Shown here: in pieces, positions 54,975 through 64,000 of the stretch
How the letters are laid out: every line of letters starts with the position of its first letter
Numbering within the stretch: position 1 is the first letter of the stretch
Assembly (NCBI GenBank): GCA_026182355.1
Contig: JAPFBL010000105.1
Coordinates: forward strand, 372,001-436,000
Source: Hermatobates lingyangjiaoensis
Taxonomy: Eukaryota > Arthropoda > Insecta > Hemiptera > Hermatobatidae
Direction of reading: 5' to 3'
Length of the DNA stretch: 64,000 bases
Program-made: the position numbers and the translations under genes
Notes under the pieces: model-generated
Told to the model about the DNA's origin: nothing
What the model saw: only the letters and a program-made list of their open reading frames with translations
Database searches by the model: none

Positions 54975-55955
54975 AGTATCGAACGTGGAATAGAAACAAA
55001 ACTAAAATTTATCGGGACTCGGTCAGTTCTTCAGGTTCAAATTAAACTATAATTGCCAACGTTTTGGTTTTTATTTACAACCTTTTTCATAGGCCTACAA
55101 AAAGAGAAGAAATATAAGAAATAATACAATCATTCAACAATCAAACATACAGAAAAGTGCAATTAGTTACAATTAAGAAATTAGAATAGAAATTTTGACT
55201 ATAGTTAGTGAGAAAACATACAGAAGTATAAATTTTGAAACAGAAAAACTAAGTATTACATTACAAATTATTTTACAAAGAAATAGAGTCTGTGAATTTT
55301 AACAACTGTAGTCTGAATGAACACGTGACACTGAACTGAAATAACCAAGTAAGGTAACCAAATTTCACCAGACGACCAAAAATTCACTAACACAATGTCT
55401 CATCTATCAACAATGTTTAACTTAACACACCCGAATAAATACTATATATAAAAATAATACTATAAGAAAATAATAGCCAAAGAAATGGATGACAGAGAAG
55501 AAAAACTCAGGAAATGTTGTATATTAGAAAGGACCAGTCATCCGTTAATTATATAAGTGACATTTCAAATTTAAATAGTATTTATTCGGGTGTGATAAAT
55601 TAAACATTGTTAATAGATGAAACATTGTGTTAGTGACTTTTTGGTTGTCTGGTGAAATTTGGTTACCTTGCTTGGTTATTTCAGTTCAGTGTCACGTGTT
55701 CATTCAGATTACAGTTGTTATTAAAATCCACAAACTCTATTTCTTTCTAAAATAATTTGTAATGTAATACTTAGTTTTTCTGTTTCAAAATTTATACTTC
55801 TGTATGTTTTCTCACTAACTATAGTCAAAATTTCTATTGTAATTTCTTAATTGTAACTAATTGCACTTTTATGTATGTTTGATTGTTGAATGATTGTATT
55901 ATTTCTTATATTTCCTCTGTTTTTGTAGGCCTATCAAAAAGGTTTTAAATAAAAG
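54975..55955. repeat. Foldback element family A, copy 4, near-complete long palindrome
   Basis: Left arm runs about 54985-55440 and the matching right arm about 55570-55950; they share GCCTACAAAAAGAGAAG, CAATCATTCAACAATCAAAC, GACTATAGTTAGTGAG, CAGTTCAGTGTCACGTGTTC and TATTTATTCGGGTGTG in opposite orientations. About 130 unpaired bases lie in the middle. It extends the family arms well beyond the other copies and is probably the closest to full length. No coding frame is present. Confidence 0.85.
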
Positions 55956-56029
55956 TTAATGTTTATAAATGAAAATAAATATATAATAAAATATTATTTT
56001 TTTATTAAAGAAGTATTTGCAATTCAATG

Positions 56030-56780
56030 CTATTCAGTTGTGTCTCCTTCTTGTTTGACTGAAAATGTCGGCTTTGCAGCCGGAGTCAACAAGCTTATGC
56101 ACCACGGCCCCAATCTCAAGTGACGGGGATGTAACCGAAACTGCATAAGCTCCCGAGGCGGGGTACCATAGGCATGATGATCATTCGGGTGATGCTCCAG
56201 ACGTATGTTCCTGTGATGACTGGCTGGTCAGGGATGCACACATGTGCTCAGGTTTTCTCTCACAGGTTGCGTATTCTGTTAGTACTGAACATTGCTGTTT
56301 TTAGCCGGACTATCCGCCTTATTTAACAGACAGAAACAAATAGGTTACTATCTCTTATGTTTGTGAAGGCAAGTACTGCTTACTCTATATAATAACTAGA
56401 TATCCAACTAAATGTAAAAAGTTTATAAACAGTCCGTTGTAGCTAATAATAGTAAACATTATTTGATACATTTTATCCAAATACACTACTTGACTACTTA
56501 AGTTGTGTTTGTAAATAAATAGACTTTGGAGGGTTGATTTCCTCAAAACCCATGTCTTGACTGACGAGGCTGCTGGACGCTCAGATAGCCATGCTTGTTG
56601 TCGACTGCTCCTGCTGGTTCACTATGATTGTGGCTAAAGACGCTGGGTTGGACTGCGTGGGGAAGGCAGTTGGTTTCTGCTTTATGTTACTCGCAAGTCT
56701 TGCATACATAAGCAGATGAGGTGGTCAGCAATCACAGGTAATACAAGGTCACCTCTTCTTTCCTCATCACTATTACATGA
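56030..56780. other. GC-richer island, probable decayed element
   Basis: Two blocks, 56040-56290 and 56520-56760, are clearly GC-richer than the surroundings and show long but interrupted frames on both strands (plus strand AGYHRHDDHSGDAPDVCS; minus strand VITGTYVWSITRMIIMPMV). None matches a family that I recognise. A decayed retroelement is the most likely reading. Confidence 0.3.
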
Positions 56781-56789
56781 CCAATAACA

Positions 56790-57480
56790 TTTGTAAACAT
56801 ATTTACTTCAACTTTTACCAAGACTTCGTTTTCAGTGAGCGTATACATTATTGCTATACACTTTTTTTTGTAAATTCAATAATTTGATTGCTAATGGAGA
56901 AATACTATTTTTATTAATTTAAACAAAAAAGTAAAATTTTCATTAAAAGATGAGACTAATTTATGATAATTCGGATGTCGAACTTGCTATTAACTAATTT
57001 TGAGTGACTATTTCAAACAACTTTAATGCATATTTTATATTGACCCTATAAAGTGCTTCATACAGTCGACTAAGCTGATAAAGTTTACCATAACTGAATC
57101 TAAATTTTTAATTGAGGAATATGTTACAGGAATTTGTATTTGTAATTAATTAGGAAAGGACTTCATCAATCTGAAATATACCAAAAGAGTCAACAAAACA
57201 GACACGATTAAACATATAACTTATTAAATTTTTAACTAGCTCAAGCGATACTGCAAGACAAGTATGGCAATTAATATTGTTGGTTAATTTTCAACTGTAG
57301 TATAATATAAATACATATGACACACAAAGACCTGTAAAGACTGTAATTAAAAGAATGCACCCACTAATAACCCTATGGTGAGTTCTATATTGAAAGTGGT
57401 GCATAAAATAATTTTATATTAATGTTAGAGACATTATATACAATAATGTACGAATGAAATTCAATTAACCGTGTTTCTTC
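56790..57480. other. AT-rich spacer
   Basis: No feature recognised. Confidence 0.4.
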
Positions 57481-57845
57481 CATAGACCGCAGAAGTAGAA
57501 TGTTTCATTTCGGACAGCAAGCAGAAATGACTTGAAAAGTGCAGTGTCATCACCCGTGCAAGGTACCAGCTCAAAACAACACAAGCAACTCATCAAAGAA
57601 AAAGAGAAAAAAACCACTCTCAAATTTGAGAATACCAATCATGTACTCAACCTTGAGATTGGAACTCAAACCTGGTGTATTGCTTTTAACTGATAGAACT
57701 CAGTTCGAGGCTTTGCAGACAAGCATTGGAAATCAAAGGTCCAGTCCACTTAAATGCACCAGTTCACCCACAACGTTATGCAATAATCCATATACATTTT
57801 TATTGAAAGTCGATCAAAAGACGGATTCGAAGGTTGAATACTGAA
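57480..57845 (+). other. Coding-like stretch of unknown origin
   Basis: After a pyrimidine-rich tract ending CCATAG at 57485, two overlapping plus-strand frames look protein-like. One reads LKSAVSSPVQGTSSKQHKQL and NHVLNLEIGTQTWC before two stops; the other is a 101-codon frame (57539-57844, GTG at its start) rich in Ser, Lys and Thr. Their coexistence suggests a pseudogene or transposon remnant with a frame change. Unassigned. Confidence 0.25.
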
Positions 57846-57849
57846 GGAG

Positions 57850-60200
57850 AGGGTTTTCTGCAAGTAGTTTTTGTGTAGAAAGTCAAGAAGTAGAATCATA
57901 TATTCAGTACGTATGTTTTGAAAGTACTCACATGCCAATGCACTTTTCATTATTCCTATGGTTCTATGAATGGCGAAAACAAGGGGTTGAGAGACTCATT
58001 GTGTACTTCATAAGAAAAACTAGTAAAATTCAAGAATAAAGTACTTAACATTATTATGACATTGATTCATATGGATATTTTAGACAGTCTATTTCTCACA
58101 TGTAAAAAATCATCGCCAATCAAACATGTAATTCTGATGCTTTTTATGGTATGAAATAAAGAGTAAAGTTGAGTGAAGGACTTATTTTTTGTTTTTTAAG
58201 GAATTATTTTATTTATTTAATGATTTTATGCATTTAAGATAAAAAATGTTTTTAAATATTTAAAAATATATTCCTGAATTTAAAATACTTATTACTGAAT
58301 AAATTTAAATATAATATAAATAGTTTAATATAAATTTGATTAGTTCAAGTGAAACTAATTGATCAAATAGTTAAATTGATCAGTTATAGATCAGTAACTA
58401 TTAAATTGATAGTTAATAGTTATTGATCAGTTAAATTAATTAAAACTTAAATTGAATAAATAACATCTACAAATGAAACCAATTAGTTAATGACAGGTAA
58501 TCTGGTTATTAATATTCATGACGTGCATTAACACATGTGCCGGAACTCAAAGAAGTTGAGACTATCATTTCGATTTGTGTAGATAGTAAATTTATTAAAT
58601 CATTTCTACCCCTCGTCAATCAACTTGACAGTGCTGTTGAATTTAGTCAAGCTGATAGGATTAGACCTTGCGCAGGATTTTTCTATTATATTATCGAAAG
58701 GAGGACTATGATTGTGGAGCACAGATGTGATTTTCTATTTACTTGTGATAGTTTTTAATCCCTAATTATCCCTAACTATGAACCCAAATAAGTACAATAT
58801 TCATTGTAAAATACTAATATTACTAAAATATTAGTATTGAGTGTTTAGTATTATCATTACTAATTGAACAAAAAAATGTTTACTTGGACGTAAAATACCT
58901 TGTCATGAATCTATGCAATTTGAGGGTCAGTGATATACCGTCACTTTCAGTGTGTTCACACACTTTAGATGCATTACTCACCACACCCAAGGAACGTCAT
59001 CTTTGAAAATATGGTAAAATGAATTCTTGCAACCTTGAAAGATCCAAACGTGTCAAATATAGGAATCTAGGAATATAGGAATAGGGTTTTCAGGAAATAA
59101 GTAAATTTGAGTAGCACTGAAATACAAAAAGTTGAAGAGGTGGGGACTAAAATTTATTATAATTAAATAGCTGTAGTACTTGGCTTTGCTCAGAGAGCCT
59201 AGCGTTATGACTTGCAATATTACGGGCTACTCACGGAATGCTTTGATATTGGGATTCGTCTAAGGCGCATGGGTGTTCAGTGTTGACGTTAATCCACCAG
59301 TTGCTCCTTGTAGTTATCCTCTACCCGGAGAACTCACCTTGAATACTGGCACTTTTACTTTATATCTTCGTGCTATTGACTACAAGCCTCGGAGTTTCAT
59401 TTTAATCGAACAAGAAGACAGTCTTTTGATAACATCCTTTCTTAAAGGATATCGACTAAACTTCGTAAAAAACATTTTGAAAATAAAATAAAGATAAGAT
59501 TTTTGAGATTCAGAAAATCAGGATAAGCGACGAAATATTACTCATTTAAATGAAATTTCAAAAAAAATCTTTCATTGACTGGCAGATGAGCACGAAAATA
59601 TAAACTAAATCATGTTATGAAGAATAATATTCTCAATTTTATTATTCTTAAGAATATTATAGAGAGTTTCTGCTACAAGTCAGATTTACTACAACACTCA
59701 TGGATAATCAATTTAATTAACTGATTCAATTGATATGGCTATAATAATTGATCTGGTTTGATTTATCACATGAAAGGTATATGGTATTGAAAGGTATATG
59801 GCAATAAATTAAACAGACTAGCATCATTGTGCCAATTAAGTTGAAGGTTATGTCCGAAGTTATAGCTCTTGAATAGTAACTCAAAATATGGCTGGCCATT
59901 CGAAGAACACGGGTCTTGAAATATTTCTCGGAATTTGACGCAAATGATCTCTCGAGGTGGTTAGAAGTAGTTCTCGCTAATGGCATTCTCGATCGCTAAT
60001 GATCAATTCATTTTATAAAGTACTCTTTGTTAACAACTTTTATCAAAAATATTATCACATGTAATGGCTTCTTTTTCTTATAGAATAAAACTTAAAATAT
60101 TTTTTACTTTATTATTTTTGAAATTTATGGTGACCTTTTGAGAAGAATTTAATTATCTTATAATCACTAGAAGAAATTAGAATCAGAATAACATATCAAG
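57850..60200. other. AT-rich region with two short open frames
   Basis: Open frames at about 58522-58758 (LKEVETIISICVDSKFI, RIRPCAGFFYYIIERR) and 59273-59491 (VDVNPPVAPCSYPLPGELT) have protein-like composition but no ATG at the left end and no family. They may be remnants of mobile-element genes. The remainder, including 58200-58490 with its repeated TTAAATTGAT units, is low-complexity. Confidence 0.3.
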
Positions 60201-60204
60201 GAAT

Positions 60205-60330
60205 ATATATATATATATATATATAGATATATATAAAAAGATTTCACATAAACACGTGAAATAACAATCAATGATCAAACCACAATAAGAAAATAGGAAA
60301 ATAATACTATATATATATATATATCTCAAA
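60205..60330. repeat. (TA)n tract and family B single arm
   Basis: A TA run (about 60208-60233) is followed by AGATTTCACATAAACACGTGAAATAA and CAAACCACAATAAGAAA, matching the left arm of family B at 6165 and 7200, then another TA run. No right arm is present. Confidence 0.6.
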
Positions 60331-60384
60331 CTCATTAAGTAAATATATTTGTATAATATATTTGATATATATTATATAAATCTA

Positions 60385-60470
60385 TCAAATGAGAGAAAAG
60401 AACATGCAGAAACAACAAAACTCACTTCAAATTTCGACCTCATCGTCCTCAGAAGATGAAAAACTCTGCT
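60385..60470 (-). repeat. Repeat family G single arm
   Basis: The minus strand reads CTGAGGACGATGAGGTC, GAAATTTGAAGTGAG and TTTTGTTGTTTCTGCATG, a variant of the arm at 298 and 54872. Confidence 0.5.
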
Positions 60471-60595
60471 CTCCTGGGAAACAGGAACTAATCATGCAGG
60501 ACGTTAAATAATGTGATTTGCAGTATTATTAATTCACAAAAAATAAAGTAACTGACACGGCTAAAAAAAAATACCTAATAATTATCTAAAATTAA

Positions 60596-60835
60596 ATGTC
60601 TAAATGGGAAATGTTTATTAGTCTTTCATTCCCTTAGGTAGTGTAGATAGTAATTGATCCACTTATCGATATATATGCTTATCAAACCACTGATGCATAT
60701 TATATCAGTATATTATATAGTATAACTACAGCAGTAATAAACTTTTTTAAAATCTAAAGTAAAAATTTCCTGATACAAAATAATATCCTACAACAAAACA
60801 TGGCTTTTGTTCGAGTAGTCAGCGGTCTCATTCAC
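60596..60835 (+). repeat. Dispersed repeat family F, copy 4
   Basis: GTCTAAATGGGAAATGT, TTAGTCTTTCATTCCCTTAG, GATATATATGCTTAT and ACTACAGCAGTAATAA match copy 1 at 19055. It joins directly to family D copy 3. Confidence 0.65.
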
Positions 60836-60839
60836 TTCA

Positions 60840-61785
60840 ATTCCTGCAGTAGATAGAGTTTCCCCTTACGACTTATTTACCATCATTGCGAAACAAACGC
60901 TGATGAGATATTGCAATCGTTTGAATGAAAACGGATAGTAGCTCGGAAATAGTATGCATTTACACACACTTGTACACACAGACTCCCCATTACCACACCA
61001 AGTCATGATGTCCGCTTCTATTGCGTATCTATGCAGAGCATGAACTCAGACTCGTGTCCTGTTGCACTTTTTTGGGGCACTGAAGTTTCGTTACATGAAA
61101 TTTGTTGCTGCTACTAAATCGCAGCTTGATTTAAGTTTTTGCTCATGAGTAGGAAGCCCAGGAGCAGCCACAGATTCAAGAAATTCCGTTAGATAATGAA
61201 CTGCTTCCTCATAACTAATCACTCTGTTTACTGACTTCTAAGTTCTTTTCTCGGCTTGATATAGCGCAAGATCTTGTTCTTTGATTTTTCTTGCCAGTTC
61301 ATTAGTAAGGATTGAGAGTCGCTCGTTCACAAAGCCATTTATTCTGAATAGAAAGTGGATCTTGGAATCTGGGAAACACCTTGTCAATAAGCTCAAATAC
61401 GCAATACATGCATATACGCAAATGAAATTAAAATCAACTACAAATACCTTACTTGGTACACTGGTATATTTTCAGAATAAACATATCTGTGTAGTTAGCC
61501 AAACACGTCTTAAAAGTTAATAACTTCGCTTCTGTGTTGAATTTTCAATTCATTTAAAACTTAGATTTTAAGCTAGACATGCACAAATTAACTGTTAATG
61601 TTTCATCTTGCTATGTCTTATGGTGGCTGAGTTTACTTGTGATAAAATTTTGCGGACAAACCGATAGACAGAAATTGTTCTAAGGGTGGATTCGGTTCCT
61701 CTAATGTATGAAACGTAAAGAAAACTTGAAATGAGTCAGTTCTAAGCAATGTACAGACAAAACCTTTCTTTTATTTATATAGATC
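60840..61785 (-). repeat. Dispersed repeat family D, copy 3
   Basis: CCTGCAGTAGATAGAGTTTCC, CTAATCACTCTGTTTACTGAC, AACACCTTGTCAATAAGCTC and GAAATGAGTCAGTTCTAAGC match copy 2. It ends CTTTTATTTATATAGAT at 61785, the most complete terminus of the three copies. Confidence 0.75.
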
Positions 61786-61829
61786 TTTAAAAAAATGTTT
61801 TAAATTTTAAATTACGTTTTACATTTTTG

Positions 61830-62255
61830 GACTTTTATAAAATTATTATACCGAGAATTTTATGGCATCTTAGTGTTTTTTTTAAATAATCACTTTTCTA
61901 TCATTGTGTTAAAAATCCAATTTACTCTGAGCGAGTGTTAGGAAAAACTATGTAAAAAAAATTTACATTCGATATTAAGTTTTGTTCAAGGATGCAACCA
62001 AACTATAATTGTAATGGATTCCAAAGAGCTCATCTACACCATGCTATCCATGTTTTTGTGAAATATGAATTTGATCCATCAACGATTCTGGACCGTAGCG
62101 TGGCCACAAACTTTGGATACATACCCACAAACACACACAGACATCATCAAAAAATTTCATAAAACGACTTCTGAAACCTCAAATCATGTAATTCTGTCAA
62201 AATGTTGAGATAAATTTTTTTCATTATCTTTATAATTTATTTGAAGCAAAGTAAA
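61830..62255 (+). repeat. Dispersed repeat family C, internally deleted copy
   Basis: Collinear with 19440-20985 but about 285 bases of the open-frame region are missing between CTGAGCGAGTGTTA (61926) and GATATTAAGTTTTGTTCAAG (61970), and more is missing downstream. Confidence 0.65.
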
Positions 62256-62389
62256 TATAACGCCACAAAAAAGGAGAAAGAAAAACTAAAAATTAACATA
62301 ACAAATTGAGACTATGACTGGAACACTCTTTAGGGAACCAGATATGTGTCTCTTTTAAAGATCTTAAAGTAACGAGGGAATTAACAGCA

Positions 62390-62690
62390 GGGATCCAAGT
62401 CGATGGGAGTTAGCACGGACGGCGATGTGTGGTTACTGCGCTGTCCTGCGGTTATTGCCTATGACAATTGATACGAAGACTCAGGTCAGTGGAGGCCAAA
62501 CCAGCGTAAAAAGGATGATACTAGGTGTAATACAAAGGATAAATACAGTTGCAGGAAGTGCAGGGGGTGTGAGCAGTGTGGAGTATACGTTATTACCAAG
62601 GGTGACAAGTAGGAGGGGTTTGACAGTCTCATCATCAGTATGCTCCCCAGTTAGCACGGGGGATAAGATGATATGATAATAGAATCATGT
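62390..62690 (+). other. GC-richer block with a cysteine-rich frame
   Basis: One plus-strand frame is open for 83 codons (62425-62676) but is Ser/Thr/Val-rich and unconvincing. A second, overlapping frame reads KKDDTRCNTKDKYSCRKCRG and CEQCGVYVITKGDK, a run of paired cysteines like the zinc-ribbon tail of some transposases or a LINE nucleic-acid-binding motif. Probably a mobile-element remnant. Confidence 0.3.
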
Positions 62691-64000
62691 CAACATATGA
62701 GCGACTAAAAGCCCACATATCTACTAAAAAACAATCATTTTCCAAGAATTACAAATACACGGGGTCCTCCTTAACACGTTTACTTCAGATTTTACCGAAA
62801 TGTCATTTACATGCACTGTCGTAGATACCTCTCAGTCTATTGCTCAGTCTCTAGATTGTCTTTAATCTTGATATTTTATACATGCAGTGAATAAATCTTT
62901 CGTATAACAACCACCAAGCAAATGAAAGGCAATACATTAAAAACAAAATAATAATTTTAAATAATTGTCTGTTTAATGAATTAATGAATAAGAAAAAAGA
63001 TTAGAGAGAGTCTAAAGTTTATGGAAGCACTTGTCATATCCGGTATATAAGGGTTATAATCTGATAATTACTTCATGATCCAAAAATCAACAGTGGAATA
63101 ATTCATTACTTATATGTAAATATTGATTGTAATATATCATAATACTACTTGTATTAATTTCTTACCTGCAATTGTTTAAACTTTTAATGAATTGATTAAT
63201 ATTTATATTGTTATGAATATTGCTTAAGCTAATAAAACATTTCTTTTCGAATCATTGTATTCTAAATATAAATATTTTTAATTGTAGTTCTGTACTATGT
63301 CAGCAGTTAAAACATTAAAAACTAGCGATACAAGTTCCCGGCCATTTCAGGCTGAATGATTTGATAAATATGGTCATTGAAAGAAATAAAATAGTCATAT
63401 GTAAAAGGAAAATGTGACTTCACGTACACAGAATGTAAAAAGGATTTTAAAACATTGCATCCTAATCTCAGCATATCAACAAATGAAAGATGAAAAACGT
63501 ATTTCTTACAAAAATGAAAAAAAGAGAATTCTTCTCAAAGCAATGATTTGCTGAATAAAAAAAAATTCAAAACTTTCGGAAAACGTTTTTGGTTCCGAAA
63601 AAGGCATTACAGCTGCTAGTATCCATGAAAACCTCCTTCAGAAGAAAAATTTGTAAAAAAAAAAGCCTTTTATGATTGTAGTTCTACGTTGTTTTCTGAT
63701 GTCAAAGAGTCAACTTGATGGGAAATTTCACAAATTACATCTCCACGCAAAAAAGTTCTACGTCAAAACTAAGAACAAGTTTTGAACACTTAATAGTCTT
63801 CTTCAGGTTTACATCCAAAAAACATCATATCTACGAGCTTTAAGATCATAAGAGTAAATTATTGGAATTAAATACAATATTTGAATGTTGAATTGCACTA
63901 TTGAAGTTTTTAAAGGAAAATAGTATAACAATTTACATAATTAATCCTGAATATTAATAAAACATGACAACATAATTAAGCAGGAACCAATGGTAAGTAA
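62691..64000. other. AT-rich right flank
   Basis: No gene, RNA or shared repeat recognised up to the window edge. Confidence 0.45.

Noticed and set aside
1..64000. CRISPR arrays, bacterial operons, riboswitches, rRNA or tRNA genes
   Set aside because: The window is an intron-bearing eukaryotic region; no regularly spaced direct repeats with unique spacers and no rRNA or tRNA sequence were recognised.

Overview
This is an AT-rich eukaryotic window. The proteins, the spliceosomal introns and the many decayed transposons all point to an insect; the order is not determined, though a repeat-rich genome with introns of several kilobases fits many hemimetabolous insects. Most of the 64 kb is not coding. 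Four conserved host genes can be read. BBS4 lies on the plus strand (3140-4489) and its coding region is one uninterrupted exon. Three genes lie on the minus strand: ribosomal protein RPL34 (three coding exons, 11987 down to 6520), the thioredoxin-like membrane protein TXNDC15 (five exons, 22099 down to 15283), and an alkaline phosphatase (eight exons, 46010 down to 33296, with a short first exon or exons not located). Exon phases agree at every junction in all three spliced genes, so the models were built from sequence alone with fair certainty.

Layout: 1-3139 holds repeat arms and intergenic AT-rich DNA; 3140-4489 BBS4; 4490-6519 the convergent 3' flank; 6520-11998 RPL34, whose 5.0 kb second intron holds three hairpin elements and two exon-like open stretches; 11999-15282 intergenic; 15283-22099 TXNDC15, whose 5.7 kb last intron is packed with repeats; 22100-30455 intergenic with repeat copies; 30456-31463 a candidate three-exon gene for a 66-residue single-pass membrane protein that I do not recognise; 31464-33295 flank with a weak LINE-like trace; 33296-46010 alkaline phosphatase, with a dead hAT transposase in its first readable intron; 46011-64000 repeat-rich DNA with no host gene that I can recognise, which may include the missing 5' exon of the phosphatase.

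Repeats dominate. I name them by letter. A is a foldback family with very long inverted arms. B is a second hairpin family. G is a family of outward-pointing arms. C, D, E and F are dispersed repeats of several hundred bases to about 1.5 kb. Several A, B and G elements, and other hairpins, share one architecture: an inverted repeat whose loop-proximal part carries CTGATGA or CTGACGA, a short stem, then GAAA (the spacing of a hammerhead ribozyme core), with (TA)n tracts outside. This resembles the terminal regions of Penelope-like retroelements, but no matching stem I was found, so ribozyme activity is not claimed.

The four host genes are functionally unrelated: ciliary trafficking (BBS4), translation (RPL34), an ER or ciliary membrane thioredoxin-like protein (TXNDC15), and a membrane or secreted phosphomonoesterase (ALP). 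There is no operon-like logic; their order is ordinary synteny.
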